Source of the DNA: Massilia antarctica | GTDB taxonomy: Bacteria; Pseudomonadota; Gammaproteobacteria; Burkholderiales; Burkholderiaceae_D | NCBI RefSeq assembly: GCF_015689335.1 | Contig: NZ_CP065053.1 | Coordinates: forward strand, 6,572,001 to 6,636,000 | Length of the DNA stretch: 64,000 nucleotides | Direction: 5' to 3' | Shown here: in pieces, positions 36,879-48,800 of the stretch | How positions within the stretch are numbered: the stretch's first letter is position 1 | Layout of the letters: each line of letters opens with the position of its first letter | Made by a program: the position numbers and the translations under genes | Notes under the pieces: model-generated | What the model was told of the DNA's origin: nothing | The model's input: only the letters and a program-made list of their open reading frames with translations | Database searches by the model: none

Positions 36879-39800
36879 TTAATTTAGCATATACCCGACA
36901 TCTTGGAAAACCTTCGGCGCCGCATAGGAACCAGCCGAGTACCCCACGAGACCACCAGTAAGTCCGCCAATCGCACCTCCTACAACCGCACCAAGAGGAC
37001 CAAATGCCAAACCAACGCCTGCTCCGAACTCCGCCCCTGCAGCGCCCACCGCCCAAGCCCCGCCCCACCCGCCAGCAATTCTGACGGCCTCATTCGTTGT
37101 GTTGGCATAATTTCCAGTATTTTTGCTATTTTGATATTCTCCACCCAAGCTAATGGCGTCTTGATAAACCCCGTACGCCGTCAACACTCTGCCTCCCCAT
37201 TTAACGTTATGCGCTACCTTCCGCGCGGACCACACCTCCGTATTTACCGCCGGCCAAGTGCCAGGCTGATTAAATCGTTTAGGAATAGCCGGCACCGGAG
37301 CGCTCTCAACAGCGCCTGCGGCGACGCGCTGTGCTTTTGCGTTTTGCCCAATACGTTTAGCTTCGGATGGATCTATACCGCCGTCGACAAAGGACTTCAC
37401 GAGTGCCCGCCCATATTCCTTATTCGTTGGCACCTCGCCTTCGCGAGCTCCTCCCGTACGGAATTTGTCCCACCATGCCTCCAACGACGCATGCACTTCG
37501 AAGTGGGTGGAACCTGGCTGATGCATCCCCGATCCCTCGATCCTTATTGATAACCCTTGCCCATACGGAATTCGCGTCCTGTAGGCCGCGTCTTGGTTAA
37601 TGTGGTGTCTCTCCTGACCAGTAGCAGTAGGCAAACTGGAATGAGGACCTTCTGCAAAAACCGGTGAATAAAGCTTCAGAAGGCCCGCCATTGCTCCTTG
37701 CGTTACTCCTAATGTGGGCAATGTCGTCGACTTCGACGGTGCGGAGGCATTGCCGTTGGCTTCATTAAGGATTCGCGTCATTTCCAGATGCCGCAACGCG
37801 ACGCTTGTTTCATCCCCGCCCACGTCATCTGGAACGAAATAGAAACTCGTCGTGTCGGTCCTTACATGACTCTGTAGAGAATTCAAGGAGTATCCAGAGA
37901 CTCTAGGGATTGCAGATGTTGATGAGGAAGGTATTTCCAATTGCAGCCTATTGTCATCACTGACCGTGCTTTTAAATATTGGAGTTCCGTCTTCAAGATA
38001 TCTACCTGACGAGATCCAACCCAAGCCGGATATTTCAACGCCCCCGCTATTCCGGTCAGAGGGGTAGTATCCCAACACGCTGTCCGTAGAGCGGATTTCC
38101 GGGTTATCGGACATTGGATCGAACGTGGAAGGCGTCAAATCCAACGACGCTATTCCCATTTCAAATGGTGGCCTTCTTGATCCGTCACCTGGCGCCTCTT
38201 TAAAATTAGACTGGCGATCTGGAAGCAGGCTATTGCCCAGCGCATTGCCGAACGCATTTCCGAACGCGTCCGTTGCCACGCGGGTCATATTGAACTTCCC
38301 GCCAGTAAACATGCGCACCATGGCGCCCGCCACGATACCAGAAACGGTCCCGCGCGCAACGTCGCCAAAGAATCCTGTGCCAAAGCTACCGCCGATCGCT
38401 TGCGATACCCCGGCGGCGGCCCCTGCCGCGATGCCCGCCGCCGCCACGTTGCGCCACTTGAACCCGTCCTGCATTTTGGTGACGCTGCTGATGCCTTGCG
38501 TGAGCGCGCTTCCGAGGGCCGCGCGGGCCGCAATATTATAGAATTGCGAGCCACCCAGAATCGGCATGGACGAGTTCGCCGCCCAGCCGGCAACGCCAGC
38601 ACTGATCGCGCCGCCAAGCGCGCTGGCGCCGACGGCACTCCAGTTGATCGAGTCCTGCATGCCCATCATTATGCCAACGGTCTGGCTTGCGATCGATCCC
38701 ACGGCACTGCCGAGGGCGGCAGCAGCCACGGTCCCCAGCGACAGCGTCGCCGACCCGGTCATGACAGCCACGCCTGCGCTCCAGGCACCGGCCAGGCCCA
38801 CGCCGGCAGTGCTGGCGGCCACGGTACTGACGGCACCGACAGCGACTGTGCTGCCGGCGACTGCCGCACCGCCAACAGCGGCACCACCGACAGCAGCACC
38901 GCCGACTGCGGCCCCACCCACCGCAGCTCCACCCACAGCAGCTCCACCAACCGCAGCTCCACCCACAGCAGCTCCACCAACCGCAGCTCCACCAACCGCA
39001 GCTCCACCCACCGCAGCACCACCAACCGCTGCACCGCCGACTGCGGTACCGCCGGCCGCCGCCCCTACCGCAGGCGCGGCAGCGCCGGCGGTCAGAATCG
39101 TCGCCACAACCGCCACCACGATCATCACGATCATGCCCACCTGGTTACAGCCGGCATTGGGCGCCATGGGCGGCAAGGCCGGCGTCATGTCGCCCACCAG
39201 GACCGACGGATCGTAGGGCTTGTAAGTCCGGTAATCGTTGTGCACAGTGTTGACGCGCGCCGGGATCTGCAAGGACAACCCGGCCTTGAGCGGTCCGTCG
39301 CTGACCCCGTTGGCATCGGCAATCAGATACCACAGCTTGCCGTCGCCCCAGATCGCGCCGGCGATGCTCTGCAGCGTCTCGCCGTCCTGCTGCACGATGT
39401 AGACAAACGGCACATTGGACGCAGCGACAACGCTGGCCGGCTCGTACGTGCTGGCAAAAATCCCGGGGTTGACATCGGTCAGGGTGCCGCCCGTCGCGCC
39501 CAGCATCTGGTCGTTGACCACCAGCGCATGCGTGACCTGGTCGCCCGTGGTGGCGCGCAACACATGGCCGGCGGCGTCATTGACGAAGGTGCGCGATTTC
39601 GCCGCCTGCTTCTCGAACGCCGGGTCGTTGACCTTGACCAGGTGCCCGTTCACATCATAATCGCTGGTGGTCGTGTTCGCGGTCATGTTCGCGGTCATGT
39701 CCACGCCCTCGCCGGACCTCACCGTCAGGCCCTTCTGGCGATAACTGTCGAAGTAGGTGTACTGGGTCGTGTACAGGTACTGGCCGGGCGGTAGGGAACC

Positions 39801-42800
39801 GGGCGGAACGACGTAGTAACCCTTCAAGTGGCCGGCGGCGTCGTAGCCTACCAGTGTTGACAAGTAATCGTTACCGCCAAGCACGTACTTGATATCGTTG
39901 CTGGCAGTACCGTCCAGATGGAATTCTTTTTGCCGCACTATCCTGCCGGCCTTGTCGTAGGCAATGGCGCGCGTGCCTGCGTCCAGCTTCCACTCCTTGA
40001 GCGCCGCCCTGTATGCCTCTTCCCGCCCCGGTTCGAATTGCACGGACACCCCGGCGTGTGCCAGGCGGCCGGCCATGTCGTAGCTACGCATGTCGATGAT
40101 CCACTCGCCACGGCGCGCGATCGTCAAACGGCCGGCGTTGTCGTATTCGTAGGTGTCAACGGTCGGGGTCTCCGATTTTTCCGGGTCCAGCAGGTAGGTG
40201 TCGCTGGTCCGGTTGCCCAAATAGTCATACTCAAGCTTGTGGCCGAACTTGCCGATCACCACCGTCGACGCCGGATCCCCATCTTTATATTCGCCGTTGA
40301 CAATCAGTTGCCGGTTCAGCGCGTCGTAGGTGTTGACCGCGTGCGTCGTCACCACCTTGCCCGTGGCGTCGGTATAAGTCGTATCGACCTTGACCCGGTT
40401 GCCGTTGGCGTCGTAGGCGAAAACCACGTCGTAGCGGCCATCCGTCACGCGCGCCATGCGGTTCAACAAGTCATACGTCGTATGGTTGTCCTGCACCACC
40501 ACCTGCTGCGTCAGGCCAGTCGTCGTCGCCGGATGCAGGCCGATATTGGCGGTGTTGTTGAAGTTGTCCAATTCCCCGCCGTTCAGGCCGGCCATCATGT
40601 CGAGCACGATCTGGCCGCGCGACACCCCACTCTCCAGCTTGGTCAGGTGCAGCGCGTGCGTGGCTGTATCGGGAATGTGGCCCACGGTCAGCTGGTACAG
40701 GGTGTTGATGAATTCGGCGTCGCCCAGCCCGGACGGCAAGCGCGCCTGCGCCTCCGCCCTTGTCAGCAACTGCTCGGCCACGAACAGATAGGATGCTGTG
40801 CCGAGCTTGTATTGCGATTCCCAGGACAACAATTCGCCCAGCTCGGCGGTGCGCCCGAACACGGCCAGGTGAATGCCGGCGATTCGCACCGCCTCGGGGC
40901 TCTGCGGGAACTGCTCGCCGACCTTGGCCTGGACGGCGTCGGTGATGACGGTCTTTTCGCGCACCCGATTACCCGCCTGGTCGTAGGCGTAAGTCGTCAC
41001 CTGCTTGAGAGCCCGGTCATCGATCTTCGTCAGCAGACCCGCGCCATCGTAGGTGTACGCCAGGTCCTTGCCCTGGCCGATATCCTTCTGGAACGTCATG
41101 TGGCGCAGGCCGTCGTAACCATACTGCGTGGTGGTGTCGCCCATGTTGGTGCTGTTGACCAGCAGCCCGCCCTCGTAGTGCCACGTATTTTTCTTCCCCA
41201 TCGCGTCCTGCTCGAAGATCTTGCGATGGAAGCTGTCGTAGGCGTAGCGCATGATCACGCCGCTCTCGTCCGTGGTGGAGGCGACGTTGCCGTCGAGGTC
41301 ATAACGGGTGCGCGTTTCGCCGCCGTCACTGTTGGTGCTGGATATGCGGCGGCCCAGTTCGTCGTAGCGGTACAGCTGATCCAGCGTGAGGTCGATGCCG
41401 ATCACTTCCTCAACCATGCCGCTGCCGGTGGTAATGTCGAGCAATTTTACTGCGGATAAATGATCCATCCAGCTGCGCGTGACCCGGCCCAGTTTGTCGT
41501 AACCATAGTTGGTCACGGCCGCCTGTCCTGCCTTGATCGGCTGGATCAGCTGGATCCGCTCGCCAAACAGGTTGAACTTGCTGCGTGTGATGACGCCAAG
41601 CGCATTTCTCTGGAAAGCCAGATTGCCTTGTATGTCATAGACCTGGGTGGTGCCGCTCTCGTCCGGCCACTGGCCGCTCCACGTGGCCACCTGACGCCCC
41701 AGCACGTCGTACTCCGTACTGGCCGACGACAGCTGCGTGACGCTGATCATGTCCCTGTCGTCAAACCACTGGCGGACAACATCCTCGCCCGTGCGCTGGT
41801 TGCGGGAGTTGTAACGGTAGTGGGCGGCCAGGTCGACGTCGCGCGGGTCCGACACGTAGACTACATTGCCCCAGCGGTCGCTCTGCTGCACCACCGCACG
41901 CCGCTGCACATCCGGTTTGGGCGCAAGCTTCTGGATATTGATCACAGCATATCGATCGGCCCCAGGCGTACCGAACAAGGTGATGCTGGTTGAATCGTAT
42001 TGCGTCCGAGATTTGTATTCGCCTTCCAGCATGGGCAGGAAGGTGAGGATGTCGAAATTGCCGGGACTGATGCCCGACAGATCGACCAAGGTCGTATCGC
42101 CGAAGACCATCGTATCCAGATCGACAATTGGCCCGTTATCGATTCGAACACCAGCAGTGACCAGGGCGGGAATTTTCAGGAATGGCCCCAGTTCCTTTTC
42201 AGCCTTTCCAATTTCCCGGTACGGGACCACGTTCTCGGCCTTGGCGATCAGCTGCCACACGCTGTTCACGTCTTTCTTGAACAACTGAACCGAACTGAAG
42301 TTGGCATCCCTGACGGGCGATTGTCCTTCCCATTTCAGCTGGGCGCTCCAATGCCCGTTCTGGTCGACACTCAACTGGCTCATATCGAAAGCCTGTTGAT
42401 AGGTTTCCGCTTGCGGCGACCCAACCGTGTGATTGATGTAGTCGACCCGCACCATGATATCGCCCGCGCCCAAGTCCGCAGGAACGCTGAAGTCGACCTG
42501 CATGATGTTGGAACCTGTCCACTTCGCATCGTCAGCACTCCACTTTGTGCCGCTCCTGAAGTTGTGCACCTGGTTAATTTGCGGCACCACGATCTTGCTC
42601 AATTGCGAAGTCTCGACGTTGCGCGCATCGCTGCCGGGGGTGTAGCGCAGCTGGACCCTGCCCATCAGGTCATACTCGGTTTCCGTGCGTTCGAACGTGG
42701 CGGCGCCCAGGTTAACGTCCTTGATGGACTTGTAGCTGATGTCGCCCGCCGATCCGGCCCCGGTCGCGGCGCTACGCAACTGCAGCGTCACCTGGCCGGT

Positions 42801-45800
42801 CACGTTGTGAACCATGATCTTGTCGACGCCATCATTGGCATTCGTGCGCCATACGCGCCCATTGTTGTCGTACTGCGTGTATTCGTATGCCACCCCGTTC
42901 ACGCTGCGCTGCACGACTTCGCCAAAACTGTTGTAGTCGGTCTTCTCGCGCTTGACGTCGGCCGCGTCGGCGGCACCGTCGTTCACCAGCTTCATTTCCA
43001 GTTGCTGGGCATTGGCCGCGTAGATCTGCTTCCACACCCCGTCGGCGCCCTTGACGGAAACCACGGCCGACAGGACCGTGCCGAGTCCACCTTCCAGTTT
43101 GGCGACGTCGTTCCAGGTGATCGTGGCTGACGTCGCCTCGCCTGTCGCGCTACGCTGCGCTTCAATATTGCCGTTTGTATTGGTGTACCTGACATCGACC
43201 CGTACCTCGCCAGCCGGCAAGGGCGGATAGCTCAGGAAAATTTGATTAGTACCGTTCCATTTCTCAGATTCCTTGCCCTGATTGGTGCTCGAGACCTTGC
43301 GGATCAAGCGCAAGGGATTGTCGGTCTTGATGATGGTCGAGGTGCCTGGCGACGCGACCTCATCGACCTGGCCCAGCGCATCGTAATGGTAGATTTTGAA
43401 GACCGTGTTGACGGTCTCGCCCTTCCCGCTGCCGCTGTTGAGGCGGGTGACGCTTTCCCACTGGCGCACCACCCGGCCCAAGGCATCGTACGAGGCGAAC
43501 GAGGCATGGCCTTGCGCATCGACCATCTGGATTGCATGGCCGTTGCGGTCATAGCGGGTATGGCTGACACGGTCCTTCTCGCTCACCGGGTTCAACGCCG
43601 GCGACACCAAGGTCGTGGTGCCGTCGGCGTAGGTAATGGTACGCAGCACATTGCCATGAATATCGCGTTTGAACGCGGTCAGCGTGTACCTGAGTTCTTC
43701 CGGACTCTCGTCCGGCAGAAGCGCCTCCAGTGCCCCGGCGTCGAATCCGGCACTGCCGGTAACCGAGGTGACACGGCCCAGCGCGTCGTAGTTGCTGCGC
43801 GTGATGCCGCCCAGCGCATTTTCCGTCTCGGTCAGGTTACCGACTTTGTCATACCGATAGCTCGTGACGTCGCCTATTTCATTGCCGTGATCCACGAAAT
43901 AATTTTCCCACTGCGCCTCCTTGCGGTTGGCGCCATCGTAGGAATACTTGGTGACGCGGTCGTTCTCCTTATCGATCCAGACGCGGCCGTACACGTTGGC
44001 GAGCCAGTCGGCGGCACTGCCGTCGACCAGCTCCGATTCCTCCGGCATCGTCACGGAACCGTCCATCCAGTCGGTACGCGTCATCCAGGCGACAGCATCG
44101 ATGGCGGTGGCATGTTCGGTGAGCAGGACCAGATTGCCGGCCATGTCATAGTCCATCCGCGTCACGTAAGCGCCGTAGACCTGCCGGATGCCAACACCAC
44201 GTCGGTCCGGTCCGGGATTCTGGCCGGCATCCGCCAGCACCACCTCGGTAATTTTCTGGCCCCGGCTGTTGTAGTCGTAGCGCGTGACCGCCGCCACCGT
44301 CGCTTCGGTCAGGGCGGCTTTCGGATCGACGCTGGCCGCAACGCGCTGCTCGACCAACTCGCCGAACGCGTTGTAGCGGTTGGTGGTGAGCCGGCGTCCC
44401 TCGAACGCCTGCATCTTGGTCTCGCCCAGCAGGCTCTGATAGAACTGCCCCCTGCCCTCCAAGGTCGTCAAGACCTTGTCGCGGAAATCATAGGTCATCT
44501 CGATGGCGCGGTTGGCCGCCGCATCGGAGCGTGCCAGCGCGGCGCGCAGGGATGCGGCATCGACGGCGCCGACTGCGGGCGCCGCCACCGGCGACAGGCC
44601 CAGGTTGGCCTTGACCCGGGCCTCGAACATGTTGCGGTCGGTCTCGCTTGCCTCGCTGCTGCCCATGCGCGCGATCAGCGCCAGGACCGCGTGCGCGCGC
44701 GACTGTTCCGTCACCACGCCGGCCAGGTCGGCCAGCTCCACGCCCGGCGCATGGTGCAGCATCGCTTGCGACAGCGCCGCCACGAAAGCGGCAGGGTCGG
44801 CGCTGGAAGGATAACGGATCGTGCCCTCGAAGCTGTCGAGCAGCTTGTTGGCAAGGTCGAGCTGGCTCATCCCCTGCTGCAAAAGCACCAGGCCGTTGGC
44901 CAGTTCGGCCGGCGTGGGCGAACGGTCCAGCAGCGCAGCGTACAGTTGCGTCACCACGACCTGCTGCGCCAGGTCGGCGCGCGCCGGCAGCACGGCATCC
45001 AGCTTGGCGTTCCAGGCGCGCAGCTCGGCCGCCCCCTCGATGTTGTGCAGCACGGTGTCGATGAAGGCACCGCGCGTCATGCCCGGCGCCTGCGCCATCG
45101 CCAGCCAATTGTTAAACTCCGCATCGGTGGCTGGACGCCCGAACGCCTTGTTGAACACCTGCGCCACAAACGACCTGAGGTCGCCCCCGCCCGGATAGAA
45201 CTTGTCCGCCTCCGGCTCGACGAGCAACTGCGTGGCAATCTCGGCAAAGGTGGCGCCGGCCTTGAACTTGGCGCTCCAGTAGCTCACATCGTCCGCGTTC
45301 GGCGCGCGGCCGATCACCACCAGGAACAGCTCCGTCACCTGGCGTTGCGCGGTGGCGCTCGCGATGCTGTCGGCGTAGCGCGTCAGCCGTGTCACGTTGC
45401 CGTGCGCATCGTGCTCGTAGCCGGTCACATTGCCCAGCGCATCGATGTCGAACAGGAGGTCGCCACGGGCGCTGTAGACTTTTTGGGTGACATTGCCCAG
45501 CGCATCGATGTTCTTGATGGCGCGTCCGGCTGCGTCGTACACCACGGTGGTAGTGGCGCCGCTGAGCGGTGTCGTTTCGCTGCGGTCGATGCCGACCACG
45601 GCATACTTTTCGCCGGCCGGATTGTAAACAGGAACGATCGGCGAGGTGGTTTTCACCTGGTGTCCGGCCAGGTCGTATTCATAGCGGGTGACGCGCTCAG
45701 TGGCGCCGGTGCCTGCCGCTTCGGTACGCTCTCGCACGTTTCCGAACGCATCGTAAGCAATCATGGTCACCATCGACTGCATCTTTTCGCTGGTGTCGTC

Positions 45801-48800
45801 GGCCGACACCAGCACTTCCGGGCTGCGCTCGACGCTCAGGCGGCCAGCGGCATCGTAGTCGTAGGTCCAGCGACTACCCATGCCGTTGACGAAGCCGGTC
45901 TTGCGGCCCAGTGCGTCATACTCGAAACGCTCGCTCACCCCCAGCGCGTCCGTGCTCGACAATAAATTGCCCATGGCGTCGTATTCATAGCCGACCTTGC
46001 GGTCCAAGGCGTCGTCGATCGTCAGCTTGGCGCGCACTTCGACTGGATTGCGCAGGGCCAGCTTGGCCATGTCCACCAGCGCCGTGGTGTACTGCACCGT
46101 CCGGCTGAGGCGTCCGACCCCGTCGTACACCGTTTCTTTCACGTAGCCGCCGGCGTCGACGCTGAAACGCAGCTTGCCGTCGGTATCGTAGGCAAAGCGC
46201 TCGATGCGCTCCCCATGACGCGTCTGCAGCAGGTGGCCGAGCGCATCGTACTCGCGCTCCTGCAGCGGCCCGTGATGGTCGTCGATGGTGGCGACCCGGC
46301 CGGCGCCATCGTAGGTGTAATCGGTCACGCGCGCGCTGGCGTCGCTCACCGGCTCGGCCAGAACGGACTTGAATGCCGCTTCCGTGAGCGGCGCGGCCGT
46401 GACGGCCACGATGCCGTTGAACTTGCGCTGGCGCACCACGTTGCCGAGGCCATCGTAGCGGTTTTCGCTGACCGCTCCGATGCCGTCAACGGCAAAGCGC
46501 AGGCGGTTGGCGCCGTCATAGACCATGTGGGTAATGTTGTCGCGCGCGGGGTTGGGGTTAGGCGTGCCCGCGCCCAGCCACTGCACCACTTCCTGTTGCG
46601 ACGGATTGTTCCCCAGCGCAGCCGAGGAGCGGACATCGGCAAATGCGGTACGTACCACGACATTGCCGACCTTGTCGAAGGCCTGGGCCACGACCGACCA
46701 CTGCAACACGCCATCCTGCCCGTGCTGGGCCTTGGCGCTGGCGACCTGGCGATTGGCGCCATCGTAGACATAGCGTTCCTGCTGGTCGCGCGCCGGATCG
46801 GCGCCCACGCCGGCCAGCCACTGGGCCACGACCGCGCTGCTGGCGCCGCCGTCGGGCGCGGGCGCCGTCAGTGCGCTGGCATAGGCTGTGCGTGCGATCA
46901 CATTCCCGGCCTTGTCGTACTCCTGGTGCACGACCGACCAAGAGCTCGCGTTGCCGTTGGCATCGACCGCCTGCGCCTGGGCGCTGAACGTGAGGCGGCC
47001 GGCGCCGTCGTAACTCATGCGCTGGCGCGTGATGGCCGGCGTGTATTCGCTCGCATGGCCCGTGATGGAGGTGACCCTGCCGTTACCGTCATAGTCGTAA
47101 TGGGTCAGGCCGCCTTCGCCATTGATACTGTCGCTGACCCGGCCGCGCGCATCGTAACGCAGGTGCGTGACTTCATAACTCTTGTTTTCGGACAGCGCCG
47201 GCAGCAGCTTGAGCATGCCCGCCAGGTCGTGCGCCACCTGCGGCACCACGCGGTTGGCGTAGGCGACCGTCACGTAGACCTGGTTCTTGTGGTTATAGGC
47301 GCGCTCGACGACCGCGCCGGTGCCATCGACGGTAAAGCGCAGGCGCCCATCCTGATCGTACACATTGTGCATCACACGATCGAGATTCTCGTTGTGCGCC
47401 GCCACCATGCCGATCACCGGATCTTCCAGCGTCGGCTTCATCACCACGGGCAGCAACGCAATATCCACGGGTTCGGAGAATGTGCGCGTACGAACCACCT
47501 GGTTGTGGCCATCGTAGACGTAGCTGGTGACGCTGCCGATGGCGTCGACCTGACTGCTCATGCGGTTGTTCAGGTCGTAATAGAAGTGGATGATGTTGCC
47601 GTTGGCATCGGTACGGGTACGGACATTGCCCGCCTCGTCGTAGGCGAACGAGGTGGTCATTTTTTCACCGCCACTGTCGACGGTTTCGCTCAGGCGCCGT
47701 CCCATTTCATCGTAGGTGAACGTGGTCAGGACGCCGTTCGCATTGGTGACGCTGGTCGTGCGGCCGAAATTGTCGTAGGTGAAGCGAGTGGTCAGCTTCA
47801 AGCCGGTGGCGTCGGTCGTCAGCGCGATCAGGTAGCCGCGGTTGTCGTACTGCGATTGCGTGGTCACGCCCGCGGGATCGATCACGCTGAGCACCTGGCC
47901 GATGCCGTCGTAGCTGTAGCGGGTGACCAGATTGAGCCCGCCCGGATCGACGATGCTGGTCAGCACGCGGCCGGCGGCGTCATAGCTGACGCGCGTTTCG
48001 GTGCCATTGCCATCCGTGATGACATCAACCCGCCCTGCCGCATCGTAGTGTTTTTGCTGCGCCGTGCCCACGCCATCGATGACCGCCTTGAGCCTGCCGG
48101 CGTGGTCGTAGTCGTAGGTCGTCGTGGTATTGCCGACGGTAACGCTCTGGCGTTCGCCGTGGCGGTTGCTGAGGATCGTCGTGGCCGCACCCTCGGGGGT
48201 GGTGATGGTGACCTTGCGTTCCTCGGTCGAATAATCGTAGGTCGTCTTGTATCCCAGCGCGGATGTCTCGAGCGTCACGCGGCCGAACGCATCGTACTTG
48301 CGCTGCACGCCTTGCGTCATGACGTCCTTGACCAAGGTCGCATTGCCGCGGTGATCGTAGTCGGTCTGTGTGACGACACCACCGACGGACTTGTAGATCT
48401 GGCGATTGAGCGCGTCGTAGGAATACGTTTCCAGCAGGGCCGGGCTGCGGTAGGACGGGGTTGTGCGCGTCTTGAGGTTGCCGCGCACGTCATAGGTCAT
48501 CTCGCTCGATGCCGCCCGGCCATCGCCGATGCTGTCGACGCGCCCGTTGACTTCCCCGAAGGCGTTATAGCCGATCAGGTTGGCGCCGCCACCCATCGTC
48601 TCGCGCACCACCTGTCCCAGGTTGTTGTACTCGTACGAGCGCACGATATCGCGGGCGCCATCGGCCCTGGACGCGATCGCATTGCGGATCGCCTCCGTCA
48701 AGGCCCCGCCGGCAAGGGCCGGCAGCGAAGTCTTGTCCATCTGGGTGGCGAAGCGGGTGACCCTGCTCAATTCGTTCAGCACCGAGTATTCACGGTACTC

